The notes: a model not told the origin generated them from the sequence alone. A stretch of 25,021 bases of DNA from Bacteroides sp. 43_108 (GCA_001915545.1 MNQS01000113.1:1-25021); one strand, 5' to 3'. Counted from the stretch's first letter, positions 8,879 to 16,532 are shown. Translations and numbers: made by a program.

Positions 8879-9697
8879 TTATTGTTTCGTAAGCAAACAG
8901 GCCAATTCGTCTGCACGGTGCATGTCACCCGCCTGAATGTAGTAATTGTCGGCATCCATGCGCATGCGCCCGTTGAGCAGTGCTCCCTGTGGAATGACAT
9001 TGCCGGCACGCAAGGCAGACACAAATTGTTCACAGCTCACGAATCCGGCTATATCGTAGGTCCATTGCTCACGGCTTACGATGCCGGCTAGAAAATCTTT
9101 CGATACATCATTTGAAGCAAAGAAACCATTACGGCGAAAAAGCCCTTTGGCATCTGGGGATATCCTGACGAGAACACAATAGTCGAAAGTTGCAGGGATG
9201 CCCTTGCCGACGTTGGGCAGGTAGTTTCCGAAGGCATCGTAGTCACGGCTCTCGAGAAGGAGAAGATTTGAAAAGAATGCGGCCGACTTCACACTGAGAT
9301 TCTTTCCGCACGCCTTGAGGTCGCCTCCATCCCACACACCTTCACCGTAGACGCCGAAATCGGGGACTGTGCATTCGACACCGCGCCGGGTGAGAAACGA
9401 ATGCAGACACACTTCGGCCAATTTTCCCTGAAAAGCATTGCTGAACATTTCACCTGCACGGCGCATCATCAGGCCACCGGTTCTGTGGGCACGGTGATGG
9501 CCGGCACCGAAGCACATGGCATAAGCAAAGTTCATGGCATCTGTCGGGGCACCGCATGGAACCGGATGAGGGATAAATGTCCGGCGCGACACATTGAAAT
9601 ACGAATTGCCTTCTACGGGCATCTTGCTCATTTTCATACTCGAAGTTTTCAGGTCAACAATTGAATGCTTGTACCGCAGACGTGCAAAAGCACTCAT
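8879..9697 (-). CDS. PD-(D/E)XK nuclease-like protein of unknown role
   Basis: A 272-aa cytoplasmic protein with a central block typical of PD-(D/E)XK-fold nucleases: Glu95 in 'GKLAEV', Asp126 in 'WDGGDL', then a beta-strand carrying Ser135-Val-Lys137-Ser ('LSVKSA'), followed by 'FFSNLLLLE'. Here Ser stands where Glu is usual in (D/E)XK, a change also seen in other divergent members. The upstream 'HRTGGLMMRRAGEMF' segment and downstream 'FDYCVLVRISPD' strand match a family I remember only as uncharacterised proteins of phage and plasmid neighbourhoods. No methylase or other restriction or defence partner is adjacent. Other possible starts are the ATGs at 9637 and 9631; if the promoter at 9714-9721 is right, the 9697 start leaves a leader of only about 10 nt, so a start in the 9630s deserves thought. 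Activity is inferred, not shown. Confidence 0.6.
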   Translation of the reverse strand: MSAFARLRYKHSIVDLKTSSMKMSKMPVEGNSYFNVSRRTFIPHPVPCGAPTDAMNFAYAMCFGAGHHRAHRTGGLMMRRAGEMFSNAFQGKLAEVCLHSFLTRRGVECTVPDFGVYGEGVWDGGDLKACGKNLSVKSAAFFSNLLLLESRDYDAFGNYLPNVGKGIPATFDYCVLVRISPDAKGLFRRNGFFASNDVSKDFLAGIVSREQWTYDIAGFVSCEQFVSALRAGNVIPQGALLNGRMRMDADNYYIQAGDMHRADELACLLTKQ

Positions 9698-9713
9698 GCG
9701 GAAAGTGCATGTG

Positions 9714-9721
9714 CAAAAATA
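9714..9721 (-). promoter_or_regulatory. Candidate -7 box for the nuclease-like gene
   Basis: TATTTTTG on the minus strand matches TAnnTTTG and lies just upstream of the ORF. No clear TTTG lies 19-21 bp further upstream. Its closeness to the ATG at 9697 favours one of the internal starts. Confidence 0.4.
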
Positions 9722-9931
9722 TCAAATTGATTTTAAAATCTAACCTGGGAGGCCGATGTATTTGAAAAGGAAAGAAAGCTATGGTGTTCGGATTGGCGGA
9801 TATTGTGCAAAATAGGAATCGAGGGAACGGACATACTGACTCGGCATAGGTATGAGCAATGTGTCAAAATGAAAGCGGACCGGCACAAAAATAGCATGCA
9901 CGATCCACTTTCTTCTTTGCACTTGTTGTTG

Positions 9932-10111
9932 TCACTCTGCCGGAGCCCATTTGCAGCGGACAGGAGAAACGATTGCTCCTTCTTCCTTCAACTGCTTCAT
10001 GGCCTTGTCGACCTCTTTACGGTCAAGACCGCTGAGTTCTGCAATTTTACCAGCGTTAAGCGGAGTTCCAGCCTCTTTCATTGTTGCCAATACTTTTTCT
10101 TTTGTTTCCAT
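9932..10111 (-). CDS. 59-aa winged-helix (MarR/HTH-like) small protein
   Basis: A short gene: ATG at 10109-10111, TGA at 9932-9934, 59 codons. The protein begins [15 protein letters not shown] and contains '[20 protein letters not shown]', a clear helix-turn-helix, followed by '[17 protein letters not shown]', the strand-turn-strand wing. It is a minimal winged-helix domain with nothing else, and I recall closely similar conserved small proteins in Bacteroidales. It starts 15 bp after the stop codon of the four-cysteine protein on the same strand, so both likely share one transcript. DNA binding is inferred; no target site is visible. Confidence 0.8.
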   Translation of the reverse strand: METKEKVLATMKEAGTPLNAGKIAELSGLDRKEVDKAMKQLKEEGAIVSPVRCKWAPAE

Positions 10112-10126
10112 AATTCTTTGCTTCTT

Positions 10127-10333
10127 TTAATAATTGTTGTTTCTTATTTCCAGAGTTATGTCAATATATGGCCGTGTGCCATTGATGTAGTCGGTGTACA
10201 ACATTTCAGGATCTAATCCTTTGAGAATCCTACATTTGCCACATGATTCACAATCGTGCAGACATTTCCAGGCGTCTATCACAAAAGCTCTCCGTTCTTC
10301 GATGGTCGAATTCTCTATTTCTGGAGGTGTCAT
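10127..10333 (-). CDS. Conserved small four-cysteine protein (possible metal or Fe-S site)
   Basis: A 68-aa cytoplasmic protein. The first helix ('IEERRAFVIDAWKC') leads into a cluster Cys24-x3-Cys28-x2-Cys31-x2-Cys34, which could bind zinc or a small iron-sulfur cluster. The C-terminal half ('LDPEMLYTDYINGTRPYIDITLEI') is well ordered in composition and probably a beta-hairpin. I do not recognise a named family. It is the first gene of a two-gene unit with the winged-helix protein, which hints at a metal- or redox-responsive regulatory pair (inference). The -7 box at 10403-10410 fits its expression. Confidence 0.7.
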   Translation of the reverse strand: MTPPEIENSTIEERRAFVIDAWKCLHDCESCGKCRILKGLDPEMLYTDYINGTRPYIDITLEIRNNNY

Positions 10334-10402
10334 GGGTCTTAGTGTATTATTCCGTTCATAAAATATAGCATGTGTCTTGCGTCACTGCTGTTATCAACGG
10401 CA

Positions 10403-10433
10403 CAAATATAATGTAAAGTTTACAAATTTGAAA
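10403..10433 (-). promoter_or_regulatory. Promoter of the four-cysteine/winged-helix gene pair
   Basis: On the minus strand TATATTTG (10403-10410) is a full -7 match. TTTC (10430-10433), three of four bases of TTTG, lies 19 bp upstream. The predicted start near 10396 gives a leader of about 60 nt. Confidence 0.55.
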
Positions 10434-10559
10434 AGAAAACATATTGATATTTGTTAAAGGAGATAATTTTGCAGAGCCGGAGGTGTAAGAGCAATACCCG
10501 AATATGTTAACGTGGCACATGGTTTCGGGCGGATGCGATGGAATTTGAAATTAAAAATA

Positions 10560-10567
10560 TAACTTTG
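10560..10567 (+). promoter_or_regulatory. Candidate -7 box for the DUF169 gene
   Basis: TAACTTTG fits TAnnTTTG. The expected start near 10575 would exclude the upstream TTG start and give a 25-30 nt leader to the ATGs at 10599/10605. The only nearby TTTG (10544-10547) is 12 bp upstream, too close for the usual spacing. Confidence 0.4.
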
Positions 10568-10604
10568 AGAGTGATTGTATAAAATACAAAAAAAGAAGAT
10601 GCTT

Positions 10605-11321
10605 ATGATACAGACATTCTTGCAGAAATACAAGGAAGCATTTGGAGATACGGCTCCGCTTCCCATCGCTTTCGGATACAGCGACGTACCCGAAGCTGAA
10701 GTGAAAAAGATTCCCAGATGTATCATAGGAAACATACGCAAGGTGTGCGACGGAGAGTCTCTGACGCTGAGCAAGGAGAATGTGACGTGCGGTGGAGGAG
10801 GCCTGTACACAGCGTTTGCACCTATGCAGGAACGGATTCCAGTATTTGTTTCGGAAACGGAGCACTACAAGCAGACTCCTGAACAAGTCAAGGAGTACAT
10901 TGAGGGTCTGGACATTCACCCTGCGGAGAAACCTTATCTGAATTTTGTCCGTATGGACAGAATATCCTCACTCGACGATGTTGAGGGGATACTGTTTTTT
11001 GCAACTCCAGATGTGCTGTCGGGATTGTGCTCATGGGCTTTCTACGACAACAACGATGAAGACGCTGTGACTGCAAAGTTTGCATCGGGATGCTGCAGCA
11101 TTGTGACATTCGCGACAAGAGAAAACCGCAACAATGGGCGACGATGCTTCATAGGCATGCTAGATCCTTCTGCACGACCGTTGGTACCTGCAAACGAACT
11201 CAGTTTCGTCATTCCGACATGCCGTTTCCGCGAGATGGTGCAAACGATGGAAGATTCCGCACTATTCAGAAAAGCTTATTCGATAGTAAGGAAGAGAATC
11301 GTAGGCGAAATCGGGAAATAG
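10605..11321 (+). CDS. DUF169 family protein (COG2043-like)
   Basis: A 238-aa cytoplasmic protein matching the DUF169 family, whose function is unknown. Visible hallmarks are 'PLPIAFGYSD' near the N-terminus, 'NVTCGGGGLYTAF', 'FFATPDVLSGLCSWAFYD', 'SGCCSIVTFATREN' and 'CFIGMLDPSARP', with conserved cysteines in glycine-rich turns. I chose the ATG at 10605 because AAGAAG lies six bases upstream; the ATG at 10599 is equally in frame, and an upstream TTG at 10575 is unlikely. A TAACTTTG -7-like box is at 10560-10567. The glutaredoxin-like gene starts 85 bp downstream on the same strand, suggesting a redox-linked pair (inference). Confidence 0.8.
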   Translation: MIQTFLQKYKEAFGDTAPLPIAFGYSDVPEAEVKKIPRCIIGNIRKVCDGESLTLSKENVTCGGGGLYTAFAPMQERIPVFVSETEHYKQTPEQVKEYIEGLDIHPAEKPYLNFVRMDRISSLDDVEGILFFATPDVLSGLCSWAFYDNNDEDAVTAKFASGCCSIVTFATRENRNNGRRCFIGMLDPSARPLVPANELSFVIPTCRFREMVQTMEDSALFRKAYSIVRKRIVGEIGK

Positions 11322-11406
11322 AAAATTTCAGACACAAGATTTGGGAAAAGACAGACATGAACAGGGAGAAGGCCATAGCCTACCCTTAAGTAAAAAAAGA
11401 AATCCT

Positions 11407-11706
11407 ATGATAAAAATATATGTAATGGACACTTGCCCTGACTGCACATACGTTGAAGAGCAGATCAAGGATGACAGCCGCTATGAAATAATAGATATAG
11501 GACGGCACGTAAGAAACCTGAAAGAATTCTTGAAGCTCCGCGACTCTTCTCCTGCCTTTGCCGAAGCAAAACGAGCGGAAGCTGCGGGCATTCCATGCTT
11601 TGTACTTGAAGACGGAAGGGTTACGCTCATTCCTGAAGATGCAGGACTCAAATCGCGCCCGACGGCTGACGGGAGCGCATGCAAGCTGGACGGAAGCGGG
11701 TGCTGA
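11407..11706 (+). CDS. Glutaredoxin-like protein (COG4545-type)
   Basis: A 99-aa thioredoxin-fold protein that starts directly with the first beta-strand 'MIKIYVMDTCPDC', so the redox motif is Cys-Pro-Asp-Cys instead of the Cys-Pro-Tyr-Cys of classical glutaredoxin. The cis-proline segment is 'AGIPCFVLEDG', with an extra cysteine right after the proline, and 'EDAGL' follows. The tail carries two more cysteines ('ACKLDGSGC', ending at the stop codon), which could act as an intramolecular redox partner or bind metal. The start at 11407 is preferred because the fold begins there. It follows the DUF169 gene. Confidence 0.8.
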   Translation: MIKIYVMDTCPDCTYVEEQIKDDSRYEIIDIGRHVRNLKEFLKLRDSSPAFAEAKRAEAAGIPCFVLEDGRVTLIPEDAGLKSRPTADGSACKLDGSGC

Positions 11707-11735
11707 TAAAAAGCTGAAAACGGAAACTGGCGGAG

Positions 11736-11770
11736 GCAGGGCTCCAGCAAACAGTAGAGGTGGAGCCTGC
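11736..11770. terminator. Possible hairpin between convergent genes
   Basis: GCAGG(G)CTCCA pairs with TGGAGCCTGC over ten base pairs with one bulged G, in the 84-bp gap between the convergent glutaredoxin-like and thioesterase genes. It has no T-run, so it is only a weak candidate bidirectional terminator. Confidence 0.35.
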
Positions 11771-11790
11771 TCACACCATGACGGCGGTTG

Positions 11791-12198
11791 TCAGAACTGC
11801 CACTCCTCACGCTTGCGGTATCCGGAACTCGTCAGGAATGCAAGCAATCCGCCCTGTTCGTCGGTAATCCTTACTTCGATGAAAGGGACTTTTGCGTGTG
11901 AAAAGACTTCTGTGGCCTCAGCATAGATGTATCCGTCGGAAACAGCCCTGAGGAAAGTTATCTGTGCATTCAGCGAGAGGGTTATATTCTTCCGGCTGTT
12001 TGCCACAGCAGCAAAAGCGAGGTCGGCCAATGTGAACAGCGCACCTCCCTGGCACACTCCTCCGGCATTGAGATGTTCGGGGGTGACGAGCATACGTGCC
12101 TTGGCATACCCTTCTCTCACTTCGAGCAATTCCACACCGGCTCCCGCAGCGAAACGGTCGTTGAGAAGCATTTCCTTCAATGATTTTTCGTATGTCAT
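11791..12198 (-). CDS. PaaI-type hotdog thioesterase
   Basis: A 135-aa single hotdog domain likely to hydrolyse an acyl- or aryl-CoA thioester in the cytoplasm. The signature runs 'HLNAGGVCQGGALFTLADLAFA': Asn44, the double glycine and Asp59 are where PaaI-type enzymes have their N..G..HGG..TLAD active site. The histidine of HGG is replaced by Gln50, a change that may alter rate or substrate. The ATG at 12198 is chosen because the family begins near there; the longer reading from 12270 crosses the likely promoter. It is monocistronic and convergent with the glutaredoxin-like gene. Confidence 0.85.
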   Translation of the reverse strand: MTYEKSLKEMLLNDRFAAGAGVELLEVREGYAKARMLVTPEHLNAGGVCQGGALFTLADLAFAAVANSRKNITLSLNAQITFLRAVSDGYIYAEATEVFSHAKVPFIEVRITDEQGGLLAFLTSSGYRKREEWQF

Positions 12199-12235
12199 AG
12201 TGTTTTCGGTATTAAATATTTGCAAAACATTTCTG

Positions 12236-12243
12236 CAAATATA
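12236..12243 (-). promoter_or_regulatory. Candidate -7 box for the thioesterase gene
   Basis: TATATTTG on the minus strand matches the -7 consensus. A start near 12229 gives a leader of about 30 nt to the ATG at 12198 and rules out the longer in-frame start at 12270. The -33 element is not clear. Confidence 0.5.
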
Positions 12244-12488
12244 GCAAACCGTGCGGATATACGATGGCAAAGAACATATTTACTCATTTACAAGACGTTC
12301 GATGACCGAATCACGTGCATGAAAGGAACCTATGGACGAGGTGTGAGGGAGAAATGGACCTGTAAGGACACAAAAAACTGATATTTGCACCATGACAAAG
12401 AACTATAGTGCACAGTTATTTGTTAACATTGTAAAGAACATAAAATTTCAGCAATTTACATATAAACTTAATCAAATACGACAGACTT

Positions 12489-12806
12489 ATGGATACAGAT
12501 AAGATTACAATCGAGCACATACCAGCAAAGGCTTTATTCCGCACTGTGGTAGACGGTGTCGAAGCACATGTCGCATACAAGAGCGACGGAAAAAGTCTCG
12601 ACATACGCCACACGATTGTGCCGGACCCCATAGGCGGGCGAGGCATAGCATCGGCACTGGTAAGAGCCGCATACGACTACGCTCTTGCCAATAATCTTAC
12701 TCCTGTAGCCACATGCTCCTATGCGGTAATATGGCTTCAGAGACATCCTGAATACCACGGCGAAACAGGCAAAGACTATGCAGGCCCTAACAGCTGTGCG
12801 CTTTAA
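12489..12806 (+). CDS. Small GNAT-family N-acetyltransferase (COG2388/YidJ-like)
   Basis: A 105-aa protein with the compact GNAT fold. It has an N-terminal strand pair ('DGVEAHVAYKSDGKSLDIRHTIV'), then 'GGRGIASALV' (residues 49-58), the acetyl-CoA pyrophosphate-binding loop. It ends 'CSYAVIWLQRHPEYHG', typical of the short COG2388 subgroup that lacks the N-terminal helices of larger GNATs. The acceptor substrate is unknown. It precedes the L,D-transpeptidase gene by 33 bp on the same strand and may be cotranscribed. Confidence 0.85.
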   Translation: MDTDKITIEHIPAKALFRTVVDGVEAHVAYKSDGKSLDIRHTIVPDPIGGRGIASALVRAAYDYALANNLTPVATCSYAVIWLQRHPEYHGETGKDYAGPNSCAL

Positions 12807-12839
12807 AAAGAACGTCTTAATTTTTTTTCAAACACGGCC

Positions 12840-13862
12840 ATGAAACCTATCTGTCTATTTTTTACAGCTATTGCACTGAACGTCTGCATGCTGTGCAACG
12901 GTCAGGCACCGGCATCTGCACCTGCAGACTACAAGACGCCGGTCAAGACGCAAACGCCTCAAACCGCAGCCGGCACTCAAAAGAAATTTACTGCCGACGA
13001 CATCGAAATAACCAAGGACCTGCTTTACGACAAGTATACTCTGAAGGATACGTACAAGTACCAAAACGAGGAACGCAACTTCAAATGGGACATCATAAAG
13101 GAAAAGCTTGCATACATAGAAAACATACAGCTTGAGAAGAACATACGATGGGCGGTTCTGCAGAACTACAAGAATCTCAACCGCGAAGCACCGCTTGTGC
13201 ACAAGTACAGGCGCAATGCCTACAAGCGCGTATGCGACACACTCGGAGTGGAGCGCTACCAGTCGACTCCTCTCTACCTTATATCAGACACGCTGACCCC
13301 CGAGCGCTACGGCCCTGACGGCACCATCGTAAAAAGACTGGCCGATGTGGGCAGTTTTGCACAGGTGGCTCCGATAACCATTGAAGGGAAATGGCTTCTG
13401 CCGAAACGCTACGTGAGGGACCTCGCCGACAGCACCGTATTCCACCACGCTATATTCATTGACCGCGGCGACCAGAACATTGCCACGCTCGAACGCACAG
13501 CTCCAGGCAAATGGGTGGTGCGCAGCATGAACCCTGCCACGACGGGACGCCACAAGCCTCCATACGCCCAGGAGACACCGCTGGGAATGTTCCTTCTTCA
13601 GGAAAAGAAGAACCGCATGGTATTCCTCAAGGACGGTTCAAAACAAACGGGCGGATATGCTCCGTATGCCAGCAGATTCACCAACGGCGCCTACATACAC
13701 GGTGTGCCTGTGAACGTGCCGAGGACATCCATAATTGAGTACAGCTACTCGCTCGGAACCACTCCACGCTCACACATGTGCGTACGCAACGCCACGTCGC
13801 ATTCAAAATTCGTCTACGAATGGGCACCTACACAGAAGACCATCGTTGTTGTCATAGAATAA
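12840..13862 (+). CDS. Secreted L,D-transpeptidase (YkuD-like) with altered SHMCVR motif
   Basis: A 340-aa protein with an N-terminal signal peptide (about 1-21), a Pro/Ala/Thr/Gln-rich linker (22-48), an alpha-rich middle region (about 50-150) and a C-terminal YkuD-type catalytic domain. The active-site stretch has His287 in 'AYIHG' and 'SHMCVRN' (311-317) with catalytic Cys314 and Arg316. The normal motif is SHGCVR; here Met replaces Gly. The family crosslinks peptidoglycan stem peptides or attaches proteins to them in the periplasm. It lies between a GNAT gene and a second L,D-transpeptidase gene that has its own promoter. Confidence 0.85.
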   Translation: MKPICLFFTAIALNVCMLCNGQAPASAPADYKTPVKTQTPQTAAGTQKKFTADDIEITKDLLYDKYTLKDTYKYQNEERNFKWDIIKEKLAYIENIQLEKNIRWAVLQNYKNLNREAPLVHKYRRNAYKRVCDTLGVERYQSTPLYLISDTLTPERYGPDGTIVKRLADVGSFAQVAPITIEGKWLLPKRYVRDLADSTVFHHAIFIDRGDQNIATLERTAPGKWVVRSMNPATTGRHKPPYAQETPLGMFLLQEKKNRMVFLKDGSKQTGGYAPYASRFTNGAYIHGVPVNVPRTSIIEYSYSLGTTPRSHMCVRNATSHSKFVYEWAPTQKTIVVVIE

Positions 13863-13889
13863 TATTATATTCATTTTTAACCATTTACA

Positions 13890-13921
13890 TTCGTATTTCA
13901 GAGAAAAAGGAATTAACTTTG
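13890..13921 (+). promoter_or_regulatory. Promoter of the second L,D-transpeptidase/threonine aldolase unit
   Basis: TAACTTTG (13914-13921) is a full -7 match and TTCG (13890-13893), three of four bases of TTTG, lies 20 bp upstream. A start near 13928 gives a leader of about 16 nt to the ATG at 13944. Confidence 0.55.
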
Positions 13922-13943
13922 TGCCATTAATCCCATAACTCCC

Positions 13944-14657
13944 ATGCACAAGTTATTTTTGATATTTTCTCTATTGGCTTTGCCATGCCTATTTTTTCAG
14001 CCTGAAACAAACATTCCAGACAGCAAGGAAACACCAGAAACAAAAGAACAGAACAAGACGGACATCTGCCAAGAATTGTACGAAGAGATGGAACTCGACA
14101 GCATTGTCGATTCAGATGCATTCAGACAGGCCGTCGCCGGATACTACAAGATAAAGGAACGCAAACGCGACGTACTCACACTAATAGATTTCTCCAAACC
14201 TTCAACGGAGAAGCGTCTTTACGTTTTCGACATGAAAAAGAAGAAGATGCTCTTCTGTTCGGTCGTCTCGCACGGCAGAAACAGCGGAGGCAACTATGCC
14301 ACATCTTTCTCAAACGAAAACGGTTCGTACAAAAGTTCACTCGGATTCTATCTCACAGAAAACACATATCAGGGCAAGAACGGCTATTCGCTGGTTCTCG
14401 ACGGACTTGAAGAAGGCATCAACGACAACGCCAAGCGCAGAGCTATCGTGATGCACGGCGCGGCATATTCCAATCCGTCGACAATACGCTGTTCGGGACG
14501 TCTGGGACGCAGCCTCGGATGCCCTGCAGTGCCACAGGCTCTCTCACGCCCCATCATTGATGCCATAAAGGGCGGAAGCGTGCTCTACATATACGCCAAG
14601 AAGCCTGAATATTTTGCTCAGAGCCACATTGCAGAGCGCCCTTCGAACATACTTTGA
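13944..14657 (+). CDS. Murein L,D-transpeptidase catalytic domain protein (YkuD_2 family)
   Basis: A 237-aa exported protein with a short hydrophobic N-terminus (1-19, signal peptide or anchor), an acidic linker and a YkuD_2 domain (about 65-225). Motifs seen are 'VSHGRNSGG' (109-117), 'VMHGAAY' with His171, and 'GRSLGCPAVP' with catalytic Cys193. This belongs to a different branch from the preceding L,D-transpeptidase and shares little with it beyond the cysteine/histidine logic. Expected role: peptidoglycan 3-3 crosslinking or remodelling in the periplasm. A 32-bp gap to the threonine aldolase gene suggests cotranscription. Confidence 0.9.
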   Translation: MHKLFLIFSLLALPCLFFQPETNIPDSKETPETKEQNKTDICQELYEEMELDSIVDSDAFRQAVAGYYKIKERKRDVLTLIDFSKPSTEKRLYVFDMKKKKMLFCSVVSHGRNSGGNYATSFSNENGSYKSSLGFYLTENTYQGKNGYSLVLDGLEEGINDNAKRRAIVMHGAAYSNPSTIRCSGRLGRSLGCPAVPQALSRPIIDAIKGGSVLYIYAKKPEYFAQSHIAERPSNIL

Positions 14658-14689
14658 TTTCACACACATAATACAAACAACACAAACCT

Positions 14690-15715
14690 ATGCTTCACTT
14701 TGATACCGACTATATGGAGGGTGCTCATCCGGAAGTGATGAAGCGCCTCATGGAAACAAATCTCGAACAGACTTCAGGATACGGCAACGACACGTACACA
14801 CTGCATGCCAAGGAACTCGTACGCTCGGCATTCGGACAGTCGGATGCGGCAGTATATTTCCTCGTAGGCGGAACGCAGACAAACTCAACTGTAATCGATG
14901 CGCTCCTCGCACGCCACGAAGGGGTGCTGGCGGCCGAAACTGCACACATAAACGTTCACGAATCGGGTGCAATCGAGGCCACAGGCCACAAGGTGCTCAC
15001 TTTGCCTCAGCACGAAGGCAAGCTTGATGCCGGCGAAGTGGAAGAATACATCACAAACTTCTACCGCGACGAAACATACGAGCACATGGTGGCTCCTGGC
15101 ATGGTGTACATTTCCCACCCTACTGAATTCGGAACACTCTATACGCTAGATGAGCTCGAAGCACTCAGCAATGTGTGCCGCAAAGCCGAAATACCTCTTT
15201 ATCTCGATGGTGCGCGCCTCGGATACGGACTCGCATCGCCAAACACCGATGTGGCTCTTACGGACATTGCACGCCTTTGCGATGTCTTCTACATAGGCGG
15301 AACAAAGGTCGGAGCGCTTTTCGGCGAGGCAGTCGTCGCACGCGACCACTCACTGCTCCGCCACTTCACACCTCTAGTAAAACAGCATGGTGCACTGCTG
15401 GCTAAAGGACGACTTCTGGGCATACAGTTTGAGGCACTGTTCACCGACAATCTCTACCAGCACATCGGCACACACGCAATCGAAATGGCCATGAAGCTGA
15501 AGGAAGCTTTCATCGTGAAGGGCTACCGCCTGCACATCGATTCACCAACAAACCAGCAGTTCGTATGCCTGTCGAATGCAACAATCGACCGCCTGGCAGA
15601 AAATGCCACTTTCGAACTCTGGGGACCGAGAGGTGAAAAAGAAACTGTCGTGCGCTTCGTCACAAGCTGGGCAACACGCGAGGAGGATGTAGATGCACTG
15701 ATTTCTCTTCTGTAA
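14690..15715 (+). CDS. ltaE: Low-specificity L-threonine aldolase
   Basis: A 341-aa cytoplasmic PLP enzyme that splits L-threonine or L-allo-threonine into glycine and acetaldehyde. Seen are 'SGYGNDTYT' near the N-terminus, 'LVGGTQTNS' (phosphate-binding turn), 'ETAHINVHESGAIE' with the histidine that stacks on PLP, 'LYLDGARLGYG' with Asp173 and Arg176, and 'YIGGTKVGAL' with the Schiff-base Lys206. Length is normal for the family and start and stop are unambiguous. It sits 32 bp after the second L,D-transpeptidase and 20 bp before the DUF1847 gene, so the three probably form one transcript ending at the terminator at 16417-16469. The aldolase call is firm; the symbol is by homology of family. 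Confidence 0.9.
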   Translation: MLHFDTDYMEGAHPEVMKRLMETNLEQTSGYGNDTYTLHAKELVRSAFGQSDAAVYFLVGGTQTNSTVIDALLARHEGVLAAETAHINVHESGAIEATGHKVLTLPQHEGKLDAGEVEEYITNFYRDETYEHMVAPGMVYISHPTEFGTLYTLDELEALSNVCRKAEIPLYLDGARLGYGLASPNTDVALTDIARLCDVFYIGGTKVGALFGEAVVARDHSLLRHFTPLVKQHGALLAKGRLLGIQFEALFTDNLYQHIGTHAIEMAMKLKEAFIVKGYRLHIDSPTNQQFVCLSNATIDRLAENATFELWGPRGEKETVVRFVTSWATREEDVDALISLL

Positions 15716-15735
15716 ACCAATCCACTCATTGTTTT

Positions 15736-16383
15736 ATGGAAGAAACGAAAAACAAATATTCATGCGTCGACTGCGGTACCCAAAACTGCAAATACAAAGA
15801 CCGCACATATCCTGACTTCTGCCTCACGACGAACCTCAAAGACGCAGACATGCAGTGGGCGCTAGAGCGCTACGACGAAGGCGACAACCGCAAAATTATG
15901 ATTGCCAGTGCTGAAGTGGAGTACGAGGGCTATTGCCAATGGACACGCGTGCAGGAAATCATGGAATTTGCCAACAAGATTGGAGCAAAACGCATAGGCA
16001 TAGCAAACTGCATAGGCCTCATCAACGAAGCACGCATATTTGCACGCATACTGCGTTCAAACGGTTTCGAGCCTTACTCGGTCATCTGCAAGGTGGCGGG
16101 ACAGGCAAAAAGTTCAATGGGCATACCGGCACAATGCGAAAGCATAGGTGTTGCCATGTGCAATCCGATTATGCAGGCACGTCTTCTCAACGAAGCGCAT
16201 ACGGATCTCAACGTTGTCATAGGACTTTGCGTCGGGCACGACAGCCTTTTCTACAAATACTCCGATGCATACGTTACGACGCTCGTGACCAAAGACCGCG
16301 TGACAGGAAACAATCCCGCAGCGGCGCTGTACACGGCAAACTCCTACTACAAGAAAAAGTTCTTCAAGGAAGAAAATAAATGA
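15736..16383 (+). CDS. DUF1847 family cysteine-rich protein (metal-binding)
   Basis: A 215-aa cytoplasmic protein of the DUF1847 family (COG4887-like), function unknown. The N-terminus carries Cys10-x2-Cys13-x4-Cys18-x10-Cys29, a likely zinc or Fe-S site. The rest is an alpha/beta domain with 'KRIGIANCIGL', 'SVICKVAGQAKSSMGI', 'ESIGVAMCNP' and 'VIGLCVGHDSLFYKYS', containing further conserved cysteines and the family's GLCVGHD signature. It is the last gene of the unit and is followed 34 bp later by a strong terminator. Confidence 0.85.
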   Translation: MEETKNKYSCVDCGTQNCKYKDRTYPDFCLTTNLKDADMQWALERYDEGDNRKIMIASAEVEYEGYCQWTRVQEIMEFANKIGAKRIGIANCIGLINEARIFARILRSNGFEPYSVICKVAGQAKSSMGIPAQCESIGVAMCNPIMQARLLNEAHTDLNVVIGLCVGHDSLFYKYSDAYVTTLVTKDRVTGNNPAAALYTANSYYKKKFFKEENK

Positions 16384-16416
16384 CCGCAGATTTATAAATA
16401 CAGTTTTATACAAATA

Positions 16417-16469
16417 AAGGCAACTCTACGAAATGCACTGCTCAGCACCATTTCAGAGTTGCCTTTTTT
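16417..16469 (+). terminator. Strong Rho-independent terminator
   Basis: AAGGCAACTCT (16417-16427) pairs perfectly with AGAGTTGCCTT (16455-16465), followed by TTTT (a run of six T counting the paired ones). Inside, GAAATG (16430-16435) pairs with CATTTC (16449-16454), lengthening the stem. It ends the L,D-transpeptidase/aldolase/DUF1847 transcript. Confidence 0.85.
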
Positions 16470-16532
16470 CTATATCAAACAAATTCACCCCATCAGCAGA
16501 TTGCAGGGACCAATCGCCACAATGGCGTCAAC

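Noticed and set aside
9803..10216. 137-codon open frame on the plus strand
   Set aside because: It runs antisense through the 59-aa winged-helix gene and the end of the four-cysteine gene, both of which have clear domain or motif support.
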